Positions 1-7,277 of a stretch of 9,823 nt of DNA are shown one piece after another. A program made the position numbers and the translations under genes. The notes under the pieces were generated by a model. It was not told where the DNA came from. It ran no database searches and saw only the letters and a program-made list of their open reading frames with translations. The DNA is from Niveispirillum sp. (GTDB lineage: Bacteria > Pseudomonadota > Alphaproteobacteria > Azospirillales > Azospirillaceae): positions 1 through 9,823 of the forward strand of contig JAEMSB010000122.1 in NCBI GenBank assembly GCA_016463045.1, written 5' to 3'. The stretch's first letter is position 1, and each line of letters opens with the position of its first letter.

Positions 1-2
1 TC

Positions 3-422
3 CGCTTGGATGTGGCAAAGGCCGCCAGCCTGACCGGCCCCCTGACCTGGCATGACCGGGGGCGGGGCACAGTGCCCGCCGATACCGGCCTGCTGGGCGA
101 TATCGTGCTGGCGCGGCGCGATGTCCGTACCTCTTATCACCTGTCGGTTACTGTCGATGATGCCATCCAGGGCGTGAATTTGGTGACGCGTGGTGTGGAC
201 CTGTTCCATGCTACCCATGTCCACCGTCTGCTCCAAGCGCTGTTGTCCCTAACAGTGCCCGACTACCACCACCACGATCTGCTGTTGAACGACCGGGGAG
301 AGCGCCTGTCCAAACGCGACGGCGCCACAGGTATCCGCATCCTGCGCGAGCAGGGGGTGACAGCGGAAGAAGTCCTGAAACACGCCCGGGGTTGGCAGCC
401 GGGGAAACCGGAAACATCGTAA
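3..422 (+). CDS. gluQ: Glutamyl-Q tRNA(Asp) synthetase, C-terminal part (5' end outside window)
   Basis: This is the C-terminal part of a GluRS-like enzyme that lacks an anticodon-binding domain. Family members attach glutamate to queuosine at position 34 of tRNA(Asp) in the cytoplasm. The reading frame is open to the window edge, so the gene starts upstream, and the TTG at 6 is not a real start. Visible hallmarks are the block SYHLSVTVDDAIQGVNLVTR, which carries the class I GluRS signature (YHL, DDA, QGV, RG-DL, then H-LLQALL), and a KMSKS-type loop RLSKRDGA at about residues 99-106 of the visible piece. The protein ends about 35 residues after that loop. Full GluRS would continue for more than 200 residues, so GluQRS is preferred over GluRS. 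The gene ends in TAA, and a 143-base gap separates it from the next gene. Confidence 0.9.
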   Translation, partial: RLDVAKAASLTGPLTWHDRGRGTVPADTGLLGDIVLARRDVRTSYHLSVTVDDAIQGVNLVTRGVDLFHATHVHRLLQALLSLTVPDYHHHDLLLNDRGERLSKRDGATGIRILREQGVTAEEVLKHARGWQPGKPETS

Positions 423-426
423 GGAT

Positions 427-440
427 AGGGGCATACCCCT
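427..440 (+). terminator. Weak hairpin just after gluQ
   Basis: AGGGG (427-431), loop CATA and CCCCT (436-440) form a 5-bp perfect stem four bases after the gluQ stop. No T-run follows, only TTCCCTT, so this is at best a weak terminator or pause site. The rest of the gap to 565 is visibly AT-richer than the genes. It may hold the promoter for the next gene (for example TTGAGG at 490-495), but no good -10 box is seen. Confidence 0.25.
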
Positions 441-565
441 TCCCTTCGCCCCAATATCAGCCCAACGATTATTCAACAGGGAAATGGGTTTGAGGTGTGG
501 GGATGACAGGGTAGATGCAATTTTAGGGATATTGTTAGCGAACATTGTGGTATGGAGACCATGCC

Positions 566-1057
566 ATGCAAGATACGTCCATGCTCGACCATTACCGCCA
601 ACTTGTCCGTGATACGACGATCGACGACAGGACATTACTGTCGACAGATTACTTCAATCATTTCAATGAAGTGATCATGTTGCTGTCCATGTTGGGCGAC
701 ATGCCCGACATGCTGGACGAAATCGTGGCCTGGACACCCAAGACCTATCGTCAGCATTTCGAGGATTCGGGCCTGGCCTTCGCGCCGCTGGCCATCGAAG
801 CCTATGATCATGTGCCCATCGAGTTCCGGGCACCGTTCGACGATGTGATCAACGATATGAACAGCCTGATCGTGGAGGCGGTGGCCAACCTGTCGGCCAT
901 GCGCGACGATGCCGACATGCTGGGCTTTACCGCCGCCGATTACTGGCAGCGCCTGCAGGCCCTGGTCGACAGGGGCAGCGCCATCGTCCATGGCAGCGTC
1001 CAGGACAACAACCCGGCCGTCACCATGGACCAGAGCGAGATCGACGATCTGTTTTAA
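566..1057 (+). CDS. Conserved-looking acidic protein with C-terminal FliM-N-like motif
   Basis: Function is not recognised. The 163-residue product is soluble, strongly acidic and mostly helical, with no signal peptide or membrane segment. The ATG at 566 is chosen over the TTG at 545 because GGAG at 554-557 lies eight bases upstream. The first half holds a run of Asp, Met and aromatic residues (TDYFNHFNEV, then MLLSMLGDMPDMLDEI), and the middle holds AIEAYDHVP. The last ten residues, MDQSEIDDLF, match the short motif at the N terminus of FliM (Q-x-E-I-D-x-L), which is known to bind phosphorylated CheY. It sits at the C terminus after a Pro/Asn-containing linker, as a docking tail would. An MCP gene lies 1.1 kb downstream. 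A link to chemotaxis or to a response regulator is inference only. Confidence 0.75.
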   Translation: MQDTSMLDHYRQLVRDTTIDDRTLLSTDYFNHFNEVIMLLSMLGDMPDMLDEIVAWTPKTYRQHFEDSGLAFAPLAIEAYDHVPIEFRAPFDDVINDMNSLIVEAVANLSAMRDDADMLGFTAADYWQRLQALVDRGSAIVHGSVQDNNPAVTMDQSEIDDLF

Positions 1058-1065
1058 TTCCCCCC

Positions 1066-1100
1066 TTGACCCTGACGTCGCGTCATAGCCCAGCAAGAAT
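1066..1100 (+). promoter_or_regulatory. Likely MerR-type operator/promoter of the downstream regulator
   Basis: TTGACC (1066-1071) is a good -35 box. It is followed at once by a perfect dyad, TGACG (1073-1077), TCG, CGTCA (1081-1085). MerR regulators typically bind a dyad inside an overlong -35/-10 spacer in this position. A -10 at 19 bases spacing would be CAGCAA (1091-1096), which is poor, or the AAGAAT at 1095-1100 with a longer spacer. The site begins nine bases after the preceding stop codon and lies 30-65 bases upstream of the merR ATG, which fits autoregulation. Confidence 0.55.
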
Positions 1101-1131
1101 GGGCGTGTGGAACATGGAGGGGGACCAGGGA

Positions 1132-1899
1132 ATGAGCCGTTATACCGTCAGCCAATTGTCGCGACTGGCCGGTGTGTCGGTGCGCACCCTGCACCATTAT
1201 GATCATATCGGCCTGCTGCGCCCCGCCGTGACGGGGGAAAACGGTTACCGTTATTACGGGGCAGACGAACTGCTGCGCCTGCAACAGATCCTGCTGCATC
1301 GGGAGTTGGGCCTGCCGCTTGCCCGGATTGCCCGGGTGCTGGACGCCCCCGGCTTCGACCGGCTGGACACCCTGCGCGTCCAGCGCCGGCACCTACTGGC
1401 CGAGGCGGAGCGGTACCGTTCCCTGGTCACCACCATTGACCGCACCATCACCCTACTGGAAGGAAAAACCGTGATGGATGCCGAAACTTTGTACCAGGGG
1501 TTAAGCCCCGAAAAGCAGGCCGGATATGAGGATTGGCTGGCCGAGCGTCATGGCCCCGCCGTGCGGGTCGATATCGGCCATGCCAAACAGGCCATGGCCG
1601 GACTGGATCAGCCGACGCACATGACCGAACTGGCCGCCATAGAGGGGGCCATTGCCCAGGCGTTGCGTGACAGGATGGAGGCCGATGATCCCCGGCTTGA
1701 TCCGATGCTGAACCGGCATCTGGATTGGGTAGCGGCCAGTTGGGGCCGCTACCCCGACGCCAATGCCTATGCGGGTCTGGCCGACATCTACCGCACGCAT
1801 CCCGATTTCCGGGCGCGCTACGATGCCCTGGCCCCCGGTCTGGCCGATTATCTGCCCGATGCGATGGAGGCCTTTGCCCTGCGGGTGCTGATCGGCTGA
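1132..1899 (+). CDS. MerR-family regulator with TipAS effector domain
   Basis: A 255-residue DNA-binding regulator. Residues 1-70 are a classic MerR winged helix-turn-helix (YTVSQLSRLAGVSVRTLHHY, then IGLLRP, NGYRYY and LGLPLARI). Residues about 75-113 form the dimerising coiled coil. Residues about 115-252 are a TipAS domain (LYQGLSPEKQAGYEDWLAER near the start, then HLDWVAASWGRYPDANAYAG and GLADYLPDAMEAFA). Relatives such as TipA, Mta and SkgA respond to drugs or oxidative stress and often activate their own promoter. The ATG at 1132 is chosen because a GGAGGGGG run lies just upstream and the product begins directly with the MerR fold. The upstream TTG at 1066 falls inside the -35 box of the operator. 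The protein has no cysteine, so it cannot trap thiopeptides covalently as Streptomyces TipAL does. The ligand is unknown. Confidence 0.9.
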   Translation: MSRYTVSQLSRLAGVSVRTLHHYDHIGLLRPAVTGENGYRYYGADELLRLQQILLHRELGLPLARIARVLDAPGFDRLDTLRVQRRHLLAEAERYRSLVTTIDRTITLLEGKTVMDAETLYQGLSPEKQAGYEDWLAERHGPAVRVDIGHAKQAMAGLDQPTHMTELAAIEGAIAQALRDRMEADDPRLDPMLNRHLDWVAASWGRYPDANAYAGLADIYRTHPDFRARYDALAPGLADYLPDAMEAFALRVLIG

Positions 1900-1913
1900 C
1901 AGGGACTTGTCGG

Positions 1914-1949
1914 AAATGGGCGTGCTGAAACCATCAGCACGCCCATTTT
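1914..1949 (+). terminator. Strong hairpin terminator after the merR gene
   Basis: A perfect 15-bp inverted repeat (1914-1928 and 1934-1948) with a 5-base AACCA loop begins 14 bases after the merR stop. The stem core is GGGCGTGCTGA, and the right arm ends in TTTT, giving a short U-run. The left arm begins AAA, so it could also act weakly on the other strand. The rest of the gap up to the mcp gene (1950-2145) shows no clear promoter or further structure. Confidence 0.8.
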
Positions 1950-2145
1950 CGTGCCGCCGCACAGGTTCCAAACCGGCGAATAGGGGAAAAAGTCGGAACC
2001 CTATCCGTCAGGACCGCAATCGCCCCTTCCCCGATCCCCGGACCGGCGTATCCTCTCCTTTCAACTGCATATATCGGCCAGGACCTCCTTGGCCCAGCTT
2101 TCCCTTCCGTTTCGCGGCGTTTCGTCCAAAAAGGGAGCGGCATTG

Positions 2146-3807
2146 ATGCGTCTTTCCATGAAGATTCTGGCCCCCGTGGCCATCCTGTCGTTGGTCGCCC
2201 TGGTCGTGACAGCCACGGCGCTGTCCAAGGCGCGCGTGAATGGCGCGACGGAGGCGTTGAACCGGGCGAATGAGGCGGCACTGGCCGCAAGCGAACTGCG
2301 ATCCACCAGCCGCGCATTGCAGCGCGACGCCCTGAACCTGATTTTCGAACCTGCCGATGGCCGAGCCGCCATCGCCACCCGGTTCGATAAAAGGCTGGCG
2401 ACCATGGAGGCGGCGGTGGCCACCATGCGCACCCTGCCGCCGCCGGTACCGGGCAGCGATCCTGCCGCCATCGCCGCCAGCCAGACACCGGTGATCGCTG
2501 CCCTGCGGGACGTGCGAACCCTGGCCATGGAGGGCAAAAGTTCCGACGCCCATGCCCTGTTCCGGGACAAGGTGCGGAGCACAGAACGTACCGCGTCCGA
2601 ACAGACCGACCCCTATATCACAACGCTGGAAAAGGCGGTGGCAGCCCTGACCGGCGAACTGCATGCCCTGGAACGGCTGACCAGCTGGACCCTGTCGCTG
2701 ACGGCGCTGCTGGGTACCGTGGGCGGTATTGGCCTGTCGCTGGTGGTGGCGCTGAAGGGTGTGACCTCACCCCTGAACCGGTTGATCGGGGCCATGGGCC
2801 GGCTGGCCGCCAATGACCTGCAGGTCAAACTGGCCGATACTGACCGGTCGGATGAGATCGGGGAAATGGCCCGCGCGGTTGCCGTGTTCCGTGACGGGAT
2901 GGAGCGGGCGGAACGGCTTGCCCGCGAACAGAAGGAAGCGGAGGCCGCGATGGCCACACGCCGGATCAACCGCGAACGTCTGGTGAAAGAATTCGTGGGC
3001 CGGATGGAGGCGATCGTCACCGAACTGGCCGGCAATGCTGATGGTTTGCAGAACCAGGCCGGCGGATTGCAGCGCGCCGCCACCACCGCCGCCGACCGCA
3101 CCAGTGCCGCCGCCGAGGCATCGAACCGCACCAGTGCGAATGTGCAGACCGTGGCCGCCGCCACAGAGGAACTGGCCGCCTCCATCCGGGAGATCAGCCG
3201 ACAGGCAACACAGGTGGCAGCCCTGGCCGGTGAGGGGGCCGACGGTGCCCAGCGCACGGCCCGCGATATTGCCGATCTGGCCGATACGGTGGGCCAGATT
3301 GGGCAGATCGTGGACCTGATCGACGGGATCGCGGCCCAGACCAACCTGCTGGCGCTGAATGCCACCATCGAGGCGGCGCGGGCCGGCGATGCGGGACGCG
3401 GCTTTGCCATCGTGGCGTCGGAGGTCAAGGCGCTGGCCAACCAGACGGCATCCGCGACGGAGGATATCAGGCGCCGGGTGGAGGGGGTGCAAAGTGCCAC
3501 GCGTGGCTCCGTCGGGGCCATCAGCGGCATCGTCACCGCCATCGACCAGATCCGCAGCATGACGGGCGCCATTGCAGCGGCGGTGGAGGAACAGTCCGCC
3601 GCCACCGCCGAGATCACCCGCAATGTGCAGGCGGCAGCAGTCGGTACGGAGGATATCCGTCAGGATCTGGACGGTCTGGTCGGTGTTGCCGGCGAAACCG
3701 GGGAAACCTCACGACAGGTCACCAGCACGGCCAATGGCGTGGCCGGACAGGCGAGCGACCTGCGCCGCAATGTTAGCGGTTTTGTTGAACAACTGTCTGC
3801 CGCTTAG
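2146..3807 (+). CDS. Methyl-accepting chemotaxis protein
   Basis: A 553-residue inner-membrane chemoreceptor that passes ligand signals to CheA/CheW. Segment order: TM1 at about residues 7-26; a periplasmic, Ala-rich helical sensor region at about 27-180, of a size fitting a four-helix bundle; TM2 at about 182-204; a HAMP linker at about 205-258 (TSPLNRLIGAMGRLAANDL, then DEIGEMARAVAVFRDGM); and a long coiled-coil signalling domain. The highly conserved hairpin tip lies at about residues 392-434 (IDGIAAQTNLLALNATIEAA, then GRGFAIVASEVKALANQT). The ATG at 2146 is chosen because GGGAG (2133-2137) lies eight bases upstream and TM1 follows directly. The TTG at 2089 would add 19 unlikely residues. 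The C terminus (VEQLSAA) has no NWETF-type tether for CheR/CheB. The ligand cannot be read from the sequence. Confidence 0.93.
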   Translation: MRLSMKILAPVAILSLVALVVTATALSKARVNGATEALNRANEAALAASELRSTSRALQRDALNLIFEPADGRAAIATRFDKRLATMEAAVATMRTLPPPVPGSDPAAIAASQTPVIAALRDVRTLAMEGKSSDAHALFRDKVRSTERTASEQTDPYITTLEKAVAALTGELHALERLTSWTLSLTALLGTVGGIGLSLVVALKGVTSPLNRLIGAMGRLAANDLQVKLADTDRSDEIGEMARAVAVFRDGMERAERLAREQKEAEAAMATRRINRERLVKEFVGRMEAIVTELAGNADGLQNQAGGLQRAATTAADRTSAAAEASNRTSANVQTVAAATEELAASIREISRQATQVAALAGEGADGAQRTARDIADLADTVGQIGQIVDLIDGIAAQTNLLALNATIEAARAGDAGRGFAIVASEVKALANQTASATEDIRRRVEGVQSATRGSVGAISGIVTAIDQIRSMTGAIAAAVEEQSAATAEITRNVQAAAVGTEDIRQDLDGLVGVAGETGETSRQVTSTANGVAGQASDLRRNVSGFVEQLSAA

Positions 3808-3909
3808 CGGGGCAAAAATCGTCCCCCGTGCTTTCGGACAGGGTAAGGCTGCTTGACCGGTGCCGCAGCGGCGGTCCATGGTGGGTGCGCAAACGGAAAC
3901 AGGAACCCC

Positions 3910-4971
3910 ATGCCCGCTGCCGCCTCTCCACGCCGCTACATGCGACACCAGTCGATATGGCTGGCGGATGATGGCTGGGGCGTGGAGGTCATCGACCAGA
4001 CCGGGCTGCCCGCGCAGTGCCATATCCGCCGCGTCGCCTCTGTGGGTGAGGTGCTGGGTGCGATAGTTGGCGGCGTGGTGCGGGGACCGGGCCTGATATC
4101 CGTCCTGGCGGGTTACGGCTTGGCCCTGGCCGCACGGCGCGATCCCGACATAGTCCCCGTCATGACGGCCTGGCACGCGCTGGCCGCCACCGATCCCCGC
4201 TGCCCGCGCCTGCGCGGCGTGCTGGACCGGATGCGGGAGGTGTTGGATGTCACCCCGCCCGCCGAACGCGCCCACCGCGCCTATATGGAGGCCGATGCCA
4301 TCGCGGCGGAGGAACTGGCCGGTAACCTTGCCATCGGTCGCCACGCCATGGGCATGCTGCGCCGAGTCGGTGCGGGCGGCGGCGACGGCAAGCCGCAGAC
4401 CCTGCTGCTGGCCGCCGATCCAGGCTGGCTGTCGTCGGTGGGCTGGGGTGCTGCGTCCGCCGGCCTGTTTCTGGCACAAGAACAGGTGGATCTGCGCCGG
4501 GCCACGGGCGGCGTGCTGGGCGAGGATATCGCCCCGCCGCAGGTCGTCACCATCGGCCCGCTGGCCGCGTGGGAGATGGTGGAGGCGGGCATTCCGCACA
4601 GCCCCTGCGACCTTGACGGCGCCCTGGACCTTGTCCAGCGGGGGGTGGTGGAGCGGCTGTTCGTGGCCGCCATCCGGGCCAGTGCGCGCGGTGACGTTCT
4701 GGTCCCCACCGGGACCGGCGATCTGGCGCGGGCGGCCAAGGTGGCGGGCGCACCGCTGCATGTCTGCCTTCCCGCCGCCGCCATCAACTGGCAGGCGCTG
4801 GGGCCCGGCACCATCATGGCACCGGGCGCCGACATCCTGCCCTTGTCGCTGATCACCGGCTTCATCACCGACCGCGGGCCCGTGGCCGCAGAAGCCGACG
4901 CCCTACTGGACCGCTTCCCCGACCACGAACCCATGTCGATCGGCGAGCTACCCGCCGCCAATGACGCCTGA
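3910..4971 (+). CDS. MtnA-like (eIF-2B alpha/MTR-1-P isomerase family) protein lacking catalytic residues
   Basis: A 353-residue homologue of S-methyl-5-thioribose-1-phosphate isomerase, an enzyme of methionine salvage. The fold is traceable end to end: SIWL and VEVIDQTGLP near the N terminus, VVRG (56-59) followed by AGYGLALAARR, LDRM, AAEELAGNLAIGRHAM, LSSVGWGAAS, AAWEMVEAGIP, ARGD, and PLHVCLPAAAIN. Aligned by eye to MtnA, the catalytic Cys of THCNAG is Ala169 (LAADPG), and the catalytic Asp of GADRIAANGD is Ile255 (AAIRASARGD). The Arg of the RPT loop also appears to be Asp. It is therefore unlikely to isomerise MTR-1-P and may be a pseudoenzyme or have a new role. The ATG at 3910 has AGGA five bases upstream, and length matches the family. 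It lies 102 bases after mcp on the same strand, with no clear terminator between. Confidence 0.8.
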   Translation: MPAAASPRRYMRHQSIWLADDGWGVEVIDQTGLPAQCHIRRVASVGEVLGAIVGGVVRGPGLISVLAGYGLALAARRDPDIVPVMTAWHALAATDPRCPRLRGVLDRMREVLDVTPPAERAHRAYMEADAIAAEELAGNLAIGRHAMGMLRRVGAGGGDGKPQTLLLAADPGWLSSVGWGAASAGLFLAQEQVDLRRATGGVLGEDIAPPQVVTIGPLAAWEMVEAGIPHSPCDLDGALDLVQRGVVERLFVAAIRASARGDVLVPTGTGDLARAAKVAGAPLHVCLPAAAINWQALGPGTIMAPGADILPLSLITGFITDRGPVAAEADALLDRFPDHEPMSIGELPAANDA

Positions 4972-4981
4972 TCCGGCGTCA
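4962..4981. terminator. Shared hairpin across two convergent stop codons
   Basis: TGACGCC (4962-4968) and GGCGTCA (4975-4981) form a perfect 7-bp stem with a 6-base loop. The loop starts with the TGA stop of the mtnA-like gene (4969-4971), and the end of the right arm is the complement of the ybdD stop (4979-4981). It could slow transcription from both sides. Neither strand has a T-run after it, so efficient intrinsic termination is doubtful. Confidence 0.4.
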
Positions 4982-5152
4982 GCAGCAGCGGTTGACCCCG
5001 CTCCATCGCCGTTCGAGCTCCGACAAGTAGAACGCCTCCCGGTCCAGCAATGGCTGATCGCGGGCGGCGTAATTTTCATACGCCGCATCGCCCGATACTT
5101 CCCGTAGCACGGTCCAGGCCGTGCGCAGGAACTGGGCCGGTCCCGCCATCAT
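4979..5152 (-). CDS. ybdD: YbdD/YjiX-family small protein, CstA accessory
   Basis: A 57-residue protein. Family hallmarks are visible: a Y-x-x-Y pair (AAYENYAA, residues 23-30), a Pro followed by an acidic/aromatic stretch (PLLDREAFYLSELERRW), and the C-terminal RCC. E. coli YbdD and YjiX are about 65 residues, share this layout and the same ending, and sit directly downstream of cstA and btsT. YbdD is reported to be needed for pyruvate uptake by CstA. Here the gene begins two bases after the cstA stop, with GGAGG (complement of 5162-5166) inside the cstA 3' end nine bases before the first ATG, so translation is probably coupled. A second ATG follows immediately at 5149. It converges on the mtnA-like gene with a 7-base gap. 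Confidence 0.88.
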   Translation of the reverse strand: MMAGPAQFLRTAWTVLREVSGDAAYENYAARDQPLLDREAFYLSELERRWSGVNRCC

Positions 5153-5154
5153 GA

Positions 5155-7233
5155 TCAATGTCCTCCCGCACCGGTCGGCTGCGGCAAGCTGGCCACATCG
5201 ACATAGGGTGCTTCCGACAAAGCGGGCACCGTCTGCCCCTGCACATGGCGCAGGGAGATGCGTGCCATCTCAATGATCATCACCCACAGCACGATGATGA
5301 AGAACACCGTCAGCCCGGCATCCAGCCGCTGATTGAAGATCAACTGCGGTGCAGACTCCAGCGCCTTGCCCGACAGCGACCCCGCCGCCAGCTTGCCTTC
5401 CAGCGCGTTGGCCCCGGCCAGGAAGCCGATGCGCGGGTTGGGATCGAACAGTTTCAGCCAGGCGGCATAGGTGGTGGTGACAGCCAGGAACGCCATGGGC
5501 AGCCCCGTGACCCAAGCGTAGGCGGCCTTGCCCTTCTTCACGATGATGGTGGTGGCGATGGCCAGCGCCATGGCGGCCAGCATCTGGTTAGAGATGCCGA
5601 ACAGCGGCCAGAGGATATTAATGCCGCCATAGGGATCAATGACCCCGATATAGAGAAAGTAACCCCAGCTGGCCACGAACAGGGCCGAACAGACGATGGC
5701 CGGCCCCCGCGCCTTGGTGTCGCCCAGCGGTCGCCAGATATTGCCCAACAGATCCTGCAGCATGAAGCGGCCCACGCGGGTGCCGGCATCCACCGCCGTC
5801 AGGATGAACAAGGCCTCGAACATGATGGCGAAATGGTACCAGAGCGCCAGCAGGTTCTGCCCGAAGGCGCCCGCGAAGATCTGTGCCATGCCGACGGCCA
5901 GCGACGGCGCACCGCCGGTACGGGCCAGCAACGTTGTCTCCCCCATGGCCGTCGCCAGTTCCTGCATATGCTCCGCCGTGACGGGGAAGCCCCAGGAAGT
6001 GATGGTGGCCGTCGCCGTTTCCAGCGTGGCACCGACGATGCCCGCACTACTGTTGATGGCGAAATAGACACCGGGGTCCAGAACACAGGCCGCGATCAGG
6101 GCCATGACGCCGACAAAGCTTTCCATGGCCATGGAGCCATAGCCGACCAGCCGCAGATCCTTTTCCGACATGATCAGCTTGGGCGTGGTGCCGGCGCTGA
6201 TCAGCGCGTGGAAGCCGGAAACGGCACCGCAGGCGATGGTGATGAACAGGAAGGGATAAAGCCCGCCCGCCACCACCGGCCCGGTGCCGTCGGTGAACTG
6301 CGTCAGGGCCGGCATATGCAACTCAGGCCGCAATATGACAACCGCGAAGGCCAGCAGCAGGATGGCCCCGATCTTGATGAAGGTGGAAATATAGTCACGC
6401 GGCGCCAGCAGCAGCCAGACCGGCATGATGGCCGCGAAGAAGCCGTAGCCGATGACCATCAGGGCCAGTGCCGGCCCATCGAAATTGAACATCGGTCCCA
6501 GCACCGGGTCATGCGCCACCCAGCCGCCGCCCACCGTGGCCAGCAACAGCAGCGCCAGTCCGATCAGCGAGCCTTCCAGCACCCGGCCCGGCCGGATACT
6601 GCGCATATAGATTCCAACCAGAATGGCGATGGGGATGGTCATGGCCACGGTGAAAGTGCCCCAGGGGCTGTGCTTCATCGCATTGACGACGACCAGACCC
6701 AGCACGGCCACGATCAGCACCATGATCAGTAGCGTGCCGACCAGGGCTGCACCACCGGCCACCGGCCCCAGCTCGTCCCGCGCCATCTGGCCGAGCGTGC
6801 GGCCATCGCGGCGGGTGGAGGCCCAGAGGACCACCATGTCCTGCACGCAGCCGCCGATGACGGCACCGGTCAGCAGCCAGAGCGTGCCCGGCAGATAGCC
6901 GAACTGCGCCGCCAGCGTCGGCCCGACCAGGGGGCCGGCGCCGGCAATGGCTGCGAAATGGTGGCCGAAGGTGATCCAGCGATGGGTCGGCACATAGTCG
7001 CGTCCATCATTGATACGCAGGGCTGGCGTCGCCCGGCTGGGATCGGCCACCAGCACACGGGTGACGATCCAGCCGGCATAAAGCCGGTAGGCGACGGCAT
7101 AGATGCCAAAGGCCGCCGCGATGAACCACAGGGCATTGATCGTCTCCCCCCGGTGCAGGGCGATCCCGCCCAGGCAAGCGGCACCGAAGACACCGATGAC
7201 GATCCAGATCAGATTTTGGGCAAGTTTGGGCAT
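5155..7233 (-). CDS. cstA: CstA-family pyruvate/peptide transporter
   Basis: A 692-residue polytopic inner-membrane protein, close to the usual ~700 residues of the family. E. coli CstA and BtsT import pyruvate, and CstA has also been linked to peptide uptake during carbon starvation. The signature stretch lies at about residues 75-125: DGRDYVPTHRWITFGHHFAA, then IAGAGPLVGPTLAAQFGYLPG, followed by VQDMVVLWASTRRDGRTLGQ. Many hydrophobic segments follow through the protein, roughly 16-18 by eye. The C-terminal domain has FGISNQMLAAMALA and ends in a hydrophilic tail. The ATG at 7233 has GGGAG seven bases upstream. Its partner gene ybdD follows after two bases. Divergence from BtsT cannot be settled by reading alone, and no adjacent LytTR two-component genes are present in the window. 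Confidence 0.93.
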   Translation of the reverse strand: MPKLAQNLIWIVIGVFGAACLGGIALHRGETINALWFIAAAFGIYAVAYRLYAGWIVTRVLVADPSRATPALRINDGRDYVPTHRWITFGHHFAAIAGAGPLVGPTLAAQFGYLPGTLWLLTGAVIGGCVQDMVVLWASTRRDGRTLGQMARDELGPVAGGAALVGTLLIMVLIVAVLGLVVVNAMKHSPWGTFTVAMTIPIAILVGIYMRSIRPGRVLEGSLIGLALLLLATVGGGWVAHDPVLGPMFNFDGPALALMVIGYGFFAAIMPVWLLLAPRDYISTFIKIGAILLLAFAVVILRPELHMPALTQFTDGTGPVVAGGLYPFLFITIACGAVSGFHALISAGTTPKLIMSEKDLRLVGYGSMAMESFVGVMALIAACVLDPGVYFAINSSAGIVGATLETATATITSWGFPVTAEHMQELATAMGETTLLARTGGAPSLAVGMAQIFAGAFGQNLLALWYHFAIMFEALFILTAVDAGTRVGRFMLQDLLGNIWRPLGDTKARGPAIVCSALFVASWGYFLYIGVIDPYGGINILWPLFGISNQMLAAMALAIATTIIVKKGKAAYAWVTGLPMAFLAVTTTYAAWLKLFDPNPRIGFLAGANALEGKLAAGSLSGKALESAPQLIFNQRLDAGLTVFFIIVLWVMIIEMARISLRHVQGQTVPALSEAPYVDVASLPQPTGAGGH

Positions 7234-7277
7234 TTATGATCTCCCAGACGCCGCGCGGGTCGCGGCTTTTCCTTCCA

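Noticed and set aside
2070..2100. A GCCGATAT-like flagellar sigma-28 -10 element on the - strand
   Set aside because: The only AAAG-like upstream element is too far away (about 19 bases), and the direction is away from the mcp gene.
2613..3623. Long - strand frames opposite the MCP gene
   Set aside because: Composition is Ala/Ser/Arg-rich without domains, and the + strand MCP tip motif fixes the true frame.
3800..3810. Small CCGC-TTA-GCGG hairpin at the mcp stop as a terminator
   Set aside because: It is a four-base stem without a T-run, too weak to call.
3853..3882. TTGACC before the mtnA-like gene as a promoter
   Set aside because: The hexamer is good, but at 17 bases spacing the -10 would be CCATGG, which is not convincing.
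3709..4761. A 350-codon - strand frame over the mtnA-like gene and the mcp end
   Set aside because: It spans two + strand genes and the gap between them, is His/Gln/Arg-rich and has no recognisable domain.
4247..4852. Alternative + strand frame inside the mtnA-like gene
   Set aside because: It is Pro/Arg/Trp/Ser-rich, typical of a wrong frame in GC-rich DNA. No frameshift is needed because the MtnA fold is continuous in the chosen frame.
5158..6732. A 524-codon open frame on the + strand opposite cstA
   Set aside because: It is the antisense shadow of a high-GC gene. The product is rich in Gln, His, Arg, Asp and Gly with no domain, while the other strand has the full CstA signature.
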